NCBI GenBank assembly: GCA_002869565.1 | Contig: PKUJ01000011.1 | Span: 186,001 to 250,000, forward strand | Direction: 5' to 3' | Source: Arcobacter sp. | GTDB lineage: Bacteria; Campylobacterota; Campylobacteria; Campylobacterales; Arcobacteraceae | DNA length: 64,000 bases | Shown: positions 1 to 8,113 of the stretch, one piece after another | Numbering within the stretch: the stretch's first letter is position 1 | Layout: every line of letters begins with the position of its first letter | Notes under the pieces: generated by a model | The model's input: only the letters and a program-made list of their open reading frames with translations | What the model was told of the DNA's origin: nothing | Database searches by the model: none | Made by a program: the position numbers and the translations under genes

Positions 1-1
1 G

Positions 2-94
2 ATAGAAAGAGATAATAATATCCCTCCTTTGGATGTTTTAGCTGCCGAGTACAAACAGATGAAAAAGATTGTTAAAAGAGTTCAAAATGCTTAG
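2..94 (+). CDS. MNIO/DUF692 family protein, C-terminal end only (partial)
   Basis: Only the last 30 codons lie in the window, read in frame from base 2 to the TAG at 92-94. The tail holds a Pro-Pro-Leu-Asp motif followed by a Leu-Ala-Ala-Glu helix and a basic end. This resembles the C terminus of DUF692/MNIO enzymes (HvfB/BufB), multinuclear iron oxygenases that modify cysteine-rich RiPP peptides. The stop overlaps the start of the next gene by 8 bp, and that gene is the usual MNIO partner, which strengthens the call. The assignment is inference from a short tail plus context; the catalytic domain and any precursor peptide gene would lie upstream. Confidence 0.6.
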   Translation: MERDNNIPPLDVLAAEYKQMKKIVKRVQNA

Positions 95-779
95 TAAAAC
101 AGAAGAAAAAAGCATTGAAAAAAGATTTTTAGATAATCTTATAAATCAAGATGAAAAAGTTGAAAATAGTGCTATAAAAGTATATCAAAGACTTGTATTA
201 AGTAGGTTTTTGGATGTTCTTGAAAATAGTTTCCCTCTTTTAAAAAAACAAATATCTGAAAATAGTTTTGAAAAATCTGTTATAAAATTTATGAAAGATA
301 CGCCCTCCACTCCTTTTGTCTGGCAGATTCCAAATGACTATAGAAAGTTTGTAAAAAGGAATAAGATTTTTAAGAATAAAAAATATTTGTATGAACTTCT
401 ATACTATGATTGGATAGAAATTGAAATTTACATGAAAGAGTATAAGTTCAAAAAACAAAAAAAGTTTTCATATAAAGAGATTTATACTTTATCTAAAAGT
501 GCAAGAATCAAGAACTTTAAGTATGATATTATAAATAGTGATTATAAAAACAAAAGAGAAAACTTTTTAGTGATTTATTATGATTTTATTACAGATGAAG
601 TTGTATTTAGAGAAATCAATCAGCTTATTTATGTACTTTTAGGAAATTTGAACAAGAAAGAATCTCTAGGTGAAGTTTTAAAAAATTTGTGCCATGAAAA
701 TGAGATAAATTTCAAAGAAGCAAAAGCTCTTTTGAGAGAACCTTTGGAAGAACTATTTTCAAATAAAGTTTTTATTTAA
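87..779 (+). CDS. HvfC/BufC-type (DUF2063) peptide-modification partner protein
   Basis: A protein of 230 residues from the ATG at 87, preceded by AAAGAG. An in-frame TTG at 69 is less likely. The N-terminal 90 residues show the DUF2063 pattern: an RFLDVLENSFPLLKK helix, then a segment in which a Pro-Ser-Thr-Pro turn precedes a Pro-Asn-Asp-Tyr motif. In known families this domain works with an MNIO enzyme, probably bringing the precursor peptide to it. The rest is lysine-rich with no membrane segment, so it is probably cytoplasmic. It overlaps the upstream MNIO-like tail by 8 bp, which suggests translational coupling, and overlaps the convergent hemD at its 3' end. Family call fairly firm, substrate unknown. 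Confidence 0.7.
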   Translation: MLSKTEEKSIEKRFLDNLINQDEKVENSAIKVYQRLVLSRFLDVLENSFPLLKKQISENSFEKSVIKFMKDTPSTPFVWQIPNDYRKFVKRNKIFKNKKYLYELLYYDWIEIEIYMKEYKFKKQKKFSYKEIYTLSKSARIKNFKYDIINSDYKNKRENFLVIYYDFITDEVVFREINQLIYVLLGNLNKKESLGEVLKNLCHENEINFKEAKALLREPLEELFSNKVFI

Positions 780-1674
780 TTTCTATTGCTTTTCTAACAC
801 AAGATTCTAAAGAAGTAGTATTTGCAATCTTATAAGAGACATAACTTGGAAAATATTTTGCAGTTGTTTTTCCTATTGAAATTACTTTAAAACTTTTTTG
901 CCAAATAATGTTTTTGAAAAAACACTCTATGGTTGAAGGTGAAGAGAATATAATTGTTGAATCTTTAGGTAACTCAATCTTTTCTTTGAAGTTTTTATAA
1001 ACAGTTTTATAAACAACTTTTTCATCACATTTTACTTCATTGTCATTTAATATTTTTGTAAAATTAGAAACAATTTTTTCTGCTTTTAAATATAAAACTC
1101 TTTTGTTTTTTAATTGATTTATTAGTTCGTATGCAAACTCATCTCCATGATGTGATTTACCCACAAATGCAAGTCTTCCTTTTAACTCTTTTACAACTTT
1201 TGCTGTTTGTGGAGCTATAACATACGCAGGGATATTCTTCCATTTGGAGTTAAATTTATTTAATGAATAAACGCCATTCTTTGATGTAAAAATTATAGCA
1301 TCGTAATCTGAAAAATCTATGTTTTGCGGTATAACTTCAATATCAAACAATGATAAATTTTTTGCCCATTTTACTTTTTTGTTTCCTAAAATATAAATAT
1401 TTGAATTTCTATTTTTAAAATTCTCAACTAAAGTATTAAAGTATTTACGAATAGTAGAAGATATAAAAGATGATGAAGCAGATAAAGAGATTGATTTGTC
1501 ATTATTTACATGAAATGTAATATTATGTTTACTTAACATAAAAGTTATTTTTATTAGTTCTTTATAGGAGTGTTCATTTGGAATTTCATCAAGAAGAAGA
1601 CTATTTTTTTGTTTGTCATATCTATAATAAATAAGATTTAATTTATTTAATAATTCCAAAATATCCATCTTCAT
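772..1674 (-). CDS. hemD: Uroporphyrinogen-III synthase with an N-terminal extension
   Basis: HemD closes the linear tetrapyrrole hydroxymethylbilane into uroporphyrinogen III for haem synthesis. The last 210 residues carry the two-lobed HemD pattern: YDAIIFTSKNGV, VGKSHHGDEFA, a VVYKTVYKN hinge, IIFSSPSTIECF and a VISIGKTTAKYF segment. The protein is 300 residues, while the family is usually near 210-250. Residues 1-90 match nothing I recognise and there is no Met close to the HemD domain start. The ATG at 1674 has AGGAG ten bases upstream. Its 3' end overlaps the convergent HvfC gene by 8 bp. Domain call good; role of the extension unknown. Confidence 0.82.
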   Translation of the reverse strand: MKMDILELLNKLNLIYYRYDKQKNSLLLDEIPNEHSYKELIKITFMLSKHNITFHVNNDKSISLSASSSFISSTIRKYFNTLVENFKNRNSNIYILGNKKVKWAKNLSLFDIEVIPQNIDFSDYDAIIFTSKNGVYSLNKFNSKWKNIPAYVIAPQTAKVVKELKGRLAFVGKSHHGDEFAYELINQLKNKRVLYLKAEKIVSNFTKILNDNEVKCDEKVVYKTVYKNFKEKIELPKDSTIIFSSPSTIECFFKNIIWQKSFKVISIGKTTAKYFPSYVSYKIANTTSLESCVRKAIEIK

Positions 1675-1737
1675 AATAAACTGCTCCTAATTAAAAATAG
1701 TAATTATATTATACTGTATTTATTTTTATTAATAAAG

Positions 1738-3156
1738 TGAAGCTAATTTTATCAGATAGTAGTTTGATATAATATTTGAGGAGTTATCAAAAGCTTTTGA
1801 CTGTTTTAATCTACTCTCAAATCCCCATTTGATATAATAACTATATGAAACTTTAAAGATTCCTGTGGGTTTTAATCTACTCTCAAATCCCCATTTGATA
1901 TAATTATACAGCTTTACTTGCAAGAACTGGATGGTTTTAATCTACTCTCAAATCCCCATTTGATATAATAAAAATCTTTTTCAAAATCAAAAGGAATACG
2001 TTTTAATCTACTCTCAAATCCCCATTTGATATAATACTTATTATAATTTCGTCCGTTGCAAGACAGTTTTAATCTACTCTCAAATCCCCATTTGATATAA
2101 TTGGTCGAGGATGGAAGACATTGAAAAATACGTTTTAATCTACTCTCAAATCCCCATTTGATATAATATAATTTAGTAGCTTGTAGAGAAGTTTACAGTT
2201 TTAATCTACTCTCAAATCCCCATTTGATATAATGATACATCAAGAAACTTAATAAATAGCTATGTTTTAATCTACTCTCAAATCCCCATTTGATATAATA
2301 TTATAATTTAGCTTTTGAAATAAAAGAACGTTTTAATCTACTCTCAAATCCCCATTTGATATAATAATGTCAGATATTAAAAATCTAAAAGAATATGTTT
2401 TAATCTACTCTCAAATCCCCATTTGATATAATCTATGAATAAGTATATTGGCTATTCTGTTGTTTTAATCTACTCTCAAATCCCCATTTGATATAATTTG
2501 ATTTTATATCAGTAGGTGTAACAGCCAGTTTTAATCTACTCTCAAATCCCCATTTGATATAATATATGAGAGTAATCCATATATTATTACTGCGTTTTAA
2601 TCTACTCTCAAATCCCCATTTGATATAATTTAGATAAAACAATTCTCTAAGTGGTGCATGTTTTAATCTACTCTCAAATCCCCATTTGATATAATAAAGA
2701 AAGCATATTCAGTCGAATACCTACTGTTTTAATCTACTCTCAAATCCCCATTTGATATAATACGAAATTACAGAAAAGCTAAAAAAAGATGGTTTTAATC
2801 TACTCTCAAATCCCCATTTGATATAATAAACATTAATTATCAACAGACAAAGAAATGGTTTTAATCTACTCTCAAATCCCCATTTGATATAATAAATATC
2901 CCAATTTAAACCTCTTACATCATGTTTTAATCTACTCTCAAATCCCCATTTGATATAATTTAGTAAAACATTAATGCAAGATGCACAGCGTTTTAATCTA
3001 CTCTCAAATCCCCATTTGATATAATCACAAAAAAATATGATGTTGAGTATTTAAGTTTTAATCTACTCTCAAATCCCCATTTGATATAATAGAAGTATCT
3101 AACTTAAAAGGACTCATAGGGTTTTAATCTACTCTCAAATCCCCATTTGATATAAT
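1738..3156 (+). CRISPR. Type II-C CRISPR array, 21 intact repeats plus one degenerate repeat
   Basis: Twenty-one identical 36-bp repeats start at 1803, 1869, 1934, 2000, 2066, 2132, 2198, 2264, 2330, 2397, 2462, 2528, 2594, 2660, 2726, 2792, 2858, 2924, 2990, 3055 and 3121. Each begins GTTTTAATC and ends TTTGATATAAT. Spacers are 29-31 bp, mostly 30. A degenerate copy at 1738-1773 keeps only the last 11 bases plus scattered core matches, giving 21 spacers in all. The orientation follows from the tracrRNA anti-repeat at 4479-4515, which is transcribed from the opposite strand. The repeat 3' end is a perfect extended -10 box, as in Neisseria and Campylobacter II-C arrays. The degenerate end is probably the old end, with new spacers added next to cas2. 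A T-run at 3197-3203 may end transcripts. Confidence 0.98.
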
Positions 3157-3204
3157 AGAGTATTTTAAAACTTCGATTTATAGGCTTGTATAGAGCTTTT
3201 TTTA

Positions 3205-3555
3205 CTAAAAAACAAGCACTGTTTGTGTTTGTTTTTGTAGTTTTTTCTCTGGTTTTTCTCGATAATTTTCAATAATGAGCATATTTTTATATTGGGCTTC
3301 TGTAATTTTTACAACTCTTATTGAACCACCTATAGGTGCTGATAGTTCTATTTTCTTTTCATATTTTTGTGCAATAGCTAAACTTCTACAAAATCTTATA
3401 TAAATAGAATACTGAAACATAATAAATCCCATCTCCAAAAGTTTTTTACGAAATTTTGTATATTTTTTTATATCTCTTTTTGTATTTGTGGGCATATCAA
3501 ACATTGTAAATAAAACCATTTTTCTATACCTACTTATATTCTCTATATTTTTCAT
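3205..3555 (-). CDS. cas2: CRISPR-associated endonuclease Cas2
   Basis: Cas2 forms the dimeric core of the Cas1-Cas2 spacer integrase. This 116-residue protein has the typical ferredoxin-like start, with VLFTMFDMPT holding the conserved Asp after the first strand, then a KKYTKFRKKLLEMGFIMFQYS helix-strand and a VVKITEAQY strand near the end. Length is normal for the family. The start ATG overlaps the cas1 stop as ATGA, so the two genes are translationally coupled. The CRISPR array begins 48 bp downstream. No cas4 or csn2 is present, consistent with subtype II-C. Confidence 0.95.
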   Translation of the reverse strand: MKNIENISRYRKMVLFTMFDMPTNTKRDIKKYTKFRKKLLEMGFIMFQYSIYIRFCRSLAIAQKYEKKIELSAPIGGSIRVVKITEAQYKNMLIIENYREKPEKKLQKQTQTVLVF

Positions 3556-4424
3556 AGCTCAAAAAGAATTAACTTTTCACATTTTGATAAACAAATTGAT
3601 TGATAATTTGCCACAATAGCTTTCATACAATTTGAAACGGTTGCATTTTTATTATCATAAAAAACTGTTTTATATAAAAGCTTTAATAAATCAATTTTTA
3701 TTTTGCTATTTAATTCCATATCATTTTTTATATTTTTTACTACATAATCATCTACGATGGGACGAAAAGGTTCTATTAAGTCATCTGCTAGATTAAAAGC
3801 ATTTAGTTCACTACTATGATGTATCCCAAAAGCAGGATTTAAACCATACGCTATTAGGTACCTACAAATAGAACTTCTAAAAATAGCATAGCCAAAATTT
3901 AAAACTGCATTATTTATATTTTCAGGGTCATTTCTTGTGAAATCTTTTCCAAACAATTCTTTAAAATAATATGCAGCAGCTGTAGCTTCTATACTCTCTT
4001 TATCATTTGATTTAATTCTTGGTATGATTAAATCTAAATAGTCACTATTTTTATGAATTATTTTTAAAACTTTTGATTGGTTTGTTACTTTGTATATAAT
4101 TATATTTTTCCAAATTTGATTTAATTTTGCTTTGGACACCTCTATTTGGGCTTTTTGTATTTTAGTTGTTCTACTATTTTTGTTAATCCCAACTAAAATA
4201 GAACTTGGCATAAACTTTTCATCACAAAATATTACATTTATATCTGCTTTTGAAAGTTGAGATAAAAGAGCTGAGGTTATAGTACTTTGTTGATTTTCTA
4301 TGATTATGGTATCTATATCATCAAAACAAACGGTGGTTTCATAATCATCAATTTTTATGGATATGAGATTGTGTTTATAGCTAAGATATGATCGGTTTTT
4401 AATATATAGTTTTTGAAGAGACAT
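3552..4424 (-). CDS. cas1: CRISPR-associated integrase Cas1 (type II)
   Basis: Cas1 is the metal-dependent nuclease/integrase that inserts new spacers. The 290-residue protein is the usual size for type II Cas1. The helical C-terminal domain shows NNAVLNFGYAIFRSSICRYL, then a GLNPAFGIHH segment with the catalytic-type His, and ELNAFNLADDLIEPFRP with the following acidic residues. Its start at 4424 directly follows the tracrRNA terminator-like hairpin, and its GGAG ribosome-binding site (4432-4435 on the minus strand) is in the 3' arm of that hairpin. cas2 follows with a 4-bp overlap. Probably functional, since all expected motifs are present. Confidence 0.95.
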   Translation of the reverse strand: MSLQKLYIKNRSYLSYKHNLISIKIDDYETTVCFDDIDTIIIENQQSTITSALLSQLSKADINVIFCDEKFMPSSILVGINKNSRTTKIQKAQIEVSKAKLNQIWKNIIIYKVTNQSKVLKIIHKNSDYLDLIIPRIKSNDKESIEATAAAYYFKELFGKDFTRNDPENINNAVLNFGYAIFRSSICRYLIAYGLNPAFGIHHSSELNAFNLADDLIEPFRPIVDDYVVKNIKNDMELNSKIKIDLLKLLYKTVFYDNKNATVSNCMKAIVANYQSICLSKCEKLILFEL

Positions 4425-4517
4425 TAAAACACTCCGACTTGAAGGATAAACCTTGCGTGGCTCGGAGTAACACCACTTGTTTTAATCATACTATCAAATC
4501 CCCATTTGATATGAGAA
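4425..4517 (-). ncRNA. tracrRNA for the type II-C Cas9
   Basis: Between cas9 and cas1, bases 4479-4515 match the CRISPR repeat almost fully, with one inserted A and few changes, including an unbroken 18-base match centred on the repeat core. Read on the minus strand this is an anti-repeat. It is followed by a structured tail: a CTTGAAGG/CCTT-type small hairpin (4442-4454) nested in a longer stem ACTCCGA (4468-4462) with TCGGAGT (4437-4431), then GTTTTAATG, a weak terminator. A TATTAT -10 box lies at 4524-4529 just beyond the cas9 stop. The transcript ends are estimates. Location between cas9 and cas1 on the cas strand is compatible with II-C loci. Confidence 0.88.
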
Positions 4518-4523
4518 TATTCT

Positions 4524-4529
4524 ATAATA
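4524..4529 (-). promoter_or_regulatory. Likely tracrRNA -10 box
   Basis: On the minus strand TATTAT lies immediately after the cas9 stop codon and about seven bases before the anti-repeat begins, so a start near 4517 would give a transcript opening with the anti-repeat. No clear -35 box is seen; upstream sequence is inside cas9. Confidence 0.45.
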
Positions 4530-7500
4530 TTATTTCTTAAACTCTTCATAGGAAATATCTCCTTGGTAATTTATAAATACTTTTTTAGCAATAGTATCTT
4601 TATTTAAAGTTATTTGAAATTCATCTTTTGTATTAATTGATTTTAAAACCAATTTATTATTACCAGCTGATATTTTTCCACCTCCATTAAATACATAATA
4701 TTTTTTTGTATTATCTTTAAGGTTTTCAATTTCTATTAAATCACCCTTTTGGATAGTAATTTTATCTTCAAAATCTTTTATCAAAGGAATTTTTGTTTTA
4801 TATATTTTAGGAGACATATCATTTTTAATAGATGAAAAATAATTTAGCCCTATTACTTGACCTTTAATTGTGTTGTACAAATCTACATTTAAAGTTGTAT
4901 CATTTAGTTTGGCTACAAAAGGCGTATCATTCGATTTTAGCTCATCATAAATATCTTTTGTAAGTCTTTGCACTCTAGAAGTTTTTGCTTTATCAGTAAT
5001 AATGATACTATCTACTTTTGAAGCCTCTTTTGTTTTTATTTTGATATTTCGTATAATTTGTTTTTGTCTTTTATTGGTCAGAAAATAACAAGGTTCATTT
5101 TGTATCTCATTTTGAGTTTGTTTTTCTTTATCTAAAACTTTCATTTGTTCTTTTATATCTAAAGTCTCAGGTGTATCAATGTAATCTTTTTTATTAGGTA
5201 AATTACCTTTTAAACCTTTGATATGTTCTTCTAAGCTCTTGATTTTTGTTCTAGTTAAAAGTAAATTTTCTTTGTAGTTTAATATTGCCTCTTTTATATT
5301 ATTTTGTTTTTGTAAATCTAATTTATTAACCAATTCATCTACAAATTTTTCTACTTCATTATCACTTCTTTCTTTTTCATTTTGTCCTTCTTTTTTAAAT
5401 AAAATTGATTTAATACTAATTTCGTGCTTGTCCAGCTGACAAAACTCTTTTTTCTTTTCATCCCAATACAGTTTTATATTACCATCTTTAAATCCTACAA
5501 TATTATCTCTTTTTTTTATCATAGGGCAGATATAGAGTTCATTATTTTCATATTTTGTAACTTTTTCTTTTACAAAATCAACCAAAGAGACACCATTTTT
5601 CGTTTTTGGAAATCTTGAACTTAAATTTTCTAAAATAGCTTTTGTCTTAAAGCCATCTTCATTTTGTTTAAAAAAATCATTTAAAGCTTTTTTTGCTGAA
5701 GAGTTTAAAAGTGAAATTACAATAGCGTCTATAGTATGATGATAGTTTGTAGTTCTGTCTTTTTTATCATTTTCATTTTTTGGTTGAACTTTATTTACAC
5801 CCCAAAGTCGTTTTAGTTCATTTATTGCTTTTCCCGTAACTCTTATGATATTTGAGTTTGTTTCATCTTTTCCATGCTCGTTTTGTTTTGGATATAAATA
5901 GTGTTCAAGATAGTTTGCTATGATTTTTGTAGCACTTCTTGTATCATTTAAAAACCTATCTTCAAGGTTTTCTCTTTCCCAATTTTTATTTATATTTTCT
6001 TCATCTGTAAGCCAAAATATTTTACTTTTATTGGTTATGTTTTCTTTTACTCTTTCAATAAAATCTTCCCAAGTATTTTTTGATCTGAGATAAATTATTG
6101 GGTGTTTATCACTTTTATTTTGATTGTATTTTTTGAAAACTAAAATTTTATTTTTATATGAATTTATCCAAATCTTACTTCTAGGAATAAAATGCTCAAC
6201 TTCACTTACCGTTTCATCTAAAGCATCTTCTATAGTCATAGGATTTCCACTATATAAACATTTTGCTTTTTGTTCAGTAAATAATCTTACTCGTTCTATA
6301 TTTTTGTTTGTTATTTCATATTTATTGGCTTTTAGTAATTTTTCAGCCTCTTTTATTTCTTTTCTACTATTAGCTTGAGATTCTTTTATTTTATCTTCTT
6401 CTTTTTTTGAGTTTAACTCTCTTGCCGTTTCTATAATAATTTGATCAATTTTCCCATGTTTTTTTGTCAAATCATTTACAAGTTTTCTTAAAATTGAGAT
6501 AACTCTTTTTACATTTGGCGAAACCAAGGGTTGATAAAATAGATGTTCTACTTTAAAATTTTTTACATTTTTTTTAAGCCATTTTATATCATTTAGTGAT
6601 GGATTTAAAGGTGGAAGATAATCATAAGGTTTAATATCCAAATATTTTCTAAAATATCCAATCTCAGTTAGTGAATCTTGATAACTTTTCCCCTCTTTCA
6701 TTTTTGCTAATAATTCATCTACAAAAAGAAGTGAAAAAGAAGCATAAGACTCTTTATTTCCTTTATCTACTTTTGATAATTTATCAATGGTTTCATCATC
6801 TAAAATATTTTGAATATCAACTTTTTTTATCTCTTTTACTATTTGGTCTTTATTTACAAAATAATGGATTTTTTCTAAAATCTTTGTATATAAATCTCTG
6901 TGTTTTTCAAAAATATCTATATTTGTATCTATAAATATTTCTAAAATCTGCTTATGTAATTTTATATCTAAGATAGTATCATCTTGTTTCTCAGCTATTT
7001 TTATTTTAATATTTTTAAGCCCTGCTTTATCAAAAATATTTTTTGTATTAATTGTTTGAATCGGTGGCTTTTTAAGCCATAATTCTATGGTATTATTTAT
7101 TTCTTCTTGGGTTGGATTGTAAAATTCCCCTGTTTTATCATTAAAAATTAGATTTCCTAAGATAGAATTTTCTATTCTTTGTCTAAGAGTAAATTCTATA
7201 CTTGAAATATGGGATTTTGAAACTCTTTTTTGTGGGTTTTCATGATAAAGATTATAAAAACTACAATATCCAACCATCCCTTCCATACTTTTTAAAGGTC
7301 TTTGTTCAAATATTCCTAAAGAGTTTTTATTTACACCCTTTAAAAGTTTATGTTTAAAAGTTTCATATTTATCAATATCTTCAAAAAGTTCAAGATTATT
7401 TTTTTGGCTATCTAACAATATTTCCAACTCTTCTTGCCAAAGTTCTCTACCTAAAGAGTTGTTATAATTGTCTTTTTTATTTCTAATGGCAACATTTATA

Positions 7501-8042
7501 AAACCATCTTTTTCAAGTTCTGTTTTTTTATTTAATAAAACTAAAGATGGTACAGCTAATTTGTCTTCTAAATAAATTGTTTTATTTTTTTTAATTGGTT
7601 CTGTAATAACACCATCATCTTTAGAATCTTCTGTTTTAAATTGATTTGAATAACCTCTTCTTGAGATAATTGAATAAAGAGCAAAAGTAAATTCATCTTT
7701 TGTAAGACTTTTGCCATTAACAGCTAATTTTCTTAGTATATATGGATTTTGATTTTGCGATAGTTTATTGAAGTATTTTATTGGTTGTGTAAGTATTATA
7801 TTATCTGCAAGATTAAAATCAAAAAGGAGTTTTCTAACTATTTGTTTTCTTCTGTTATTTCTTTCATTTCTTCTTCGTCCGCTTCTAAACTTTCTTCTAT
7901 CTTCTGCTTTAATATATTCACTAAAAATAATACTATTAGAAATTAATTCATTAAAAGTTGTTTGCTCATTTTTGATATTAATTTCATTTAGAGAAAAACC
8001 TATACTATTTGTACCAATATCTAAACCTAAAATTTTACGCAT
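4530..8042 (-). CDS. cas9: CRISPR-associated endonuclease Cas9 (type II-C)
   Basis: RNA-guided DNA endonuclease of 1170 residues. RuvC-I is at the N terminus (LGLDIGTNSIG, Asp8), followed by an arginine-rich bridge helix at about 49-71. RuvC-II is IIIETAREL (Glu538). The HNH domain has CLYSG, then VEHFIPRS (His617) and KKYNQNKSDK (Asn640). RuvC-III is YHHTIDAIVI (His769, Asp772). All catalytic positions look intact. It is longer than the 980-1080 residues usual for II-C, partly because of a charged helical stretch at about 885-985 between RuvC-III and the C-terminal PAM-reading region. tracrRNA, cas1 and cas2 follow on the same strand. An AAAGG ribosome site precedes the ATG. Confidence 0.97.
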   Translation of the reverse strand: MRKILGLDIGTNSIGFSLNEINIKNEQTTFNELISNSIIFSEYIKAEDRRKFRSGRRRNERNNRRKQIVRKLLFDFNLADNIILTQPIKYFNKLSQNQNPYILRKLAVNGKSLTKDEFTFALYSIISRRGYSNQFKTEDSKDDGVITEPIKKNKTIYLEDKLAVPSLVLLNKKTELEKDGFINVAIRNKKDNYNNSLGRELWQEELEILLDSQKNNLELFEDIDKYETFKHKLLKGVNKNSLGIFEQRPLKSMEGMVGYCSFYNLYHENPQKRVSKSHISSIEFTLRQRIENSILGNLIFNDKTGEFYNPTQEEINNTIELWLKKPPIQTINTKNIFDKAGLKNIKIKIAEKQDDTILDIKLHKQILEIFIDTNIDIFEKHRDLYTKILEKIHYFVNKDQIVKEIKKVDIQNILDDETIDKLSKVDKGNKESYASFSLLFVDELLAKMKEGKSYQDSLTEIGYFRKYLDIKPYDYLPPLNPSLNDIKWLKKNVKNFKVEHLFYQPLVSPNVKRVISILRKLVNDLTKKHGKIDQIIIETARELNSKKEEDKIKESQANSRKEIKEAEKLLKANKYEITNKNIERVRLFTEQKAKCLYSGNPMTIEDALDETVSEVEHFIPRSKIWINSYKNKILVFKKYNQNKSDKHPIIYLRSKNTWEDFIERVKENITNKSKIFWLTDEENINKNWERENLEDRFLNDTRSATKIIANYLEHYLYPKQNEHGKDETNSNIIRVTGKAINELKRLWGVNKVQPKNENDKKDRTTNYHHTIDAIVISLLNSSAKKALNDFFKQNEDGFKTKAILENLSSRFPKTKNGVSLVDFVKEKVTKYENNELYICPMIKKRDNIVGFKDGNIKLYWDEKKKEFCQLDKHEISIKSILFKKEGQNEKERSDNEVEKFVDELVNKLDLQKQNNIKEAILNYKENLLLTRTKIKSLEEHIKGLKGNLPNKKDYIDTPETLDIKEQMKVLDKEKQTQNEIQNEPCYFLTNKRQKQIIRNIKIKTKEASKVDSIIITDKAKTSRVQRLTKDIYDELKSNDTPFVAKLNDTTLNVDLYNTIKGQVIGLNYFSSIKNDMSPKIYKTKIPLIKDFEDKITIQKGDLIEIENLKDNTKKYYVFNGGGKISAGNNKLVLKSINTKDEFQITLNKDTIAKKVFINYQGDISYEEFKK

Positions 8043-8113
8043 GAAGTAGCCTTTAAAATCATATAGTTACATATTATTTAAAAAAGCCTTAAAATAATGA
8101 ATAGGAATATTTT

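Noticed and set aside
1729-2642. Open frames on the minus strand through the CRISPR array that encode repeated YIKWGFESRLK segments
   Set aside because: They are the repeat read in frame, with no start signal or family; they only reflect repeat periodicity.
5424-8049. Several open frames opposite to cas9 on the plus strand
   Set aside because: They are AT-rich shadows of cas9 without ribosome sites or recognisable domains.
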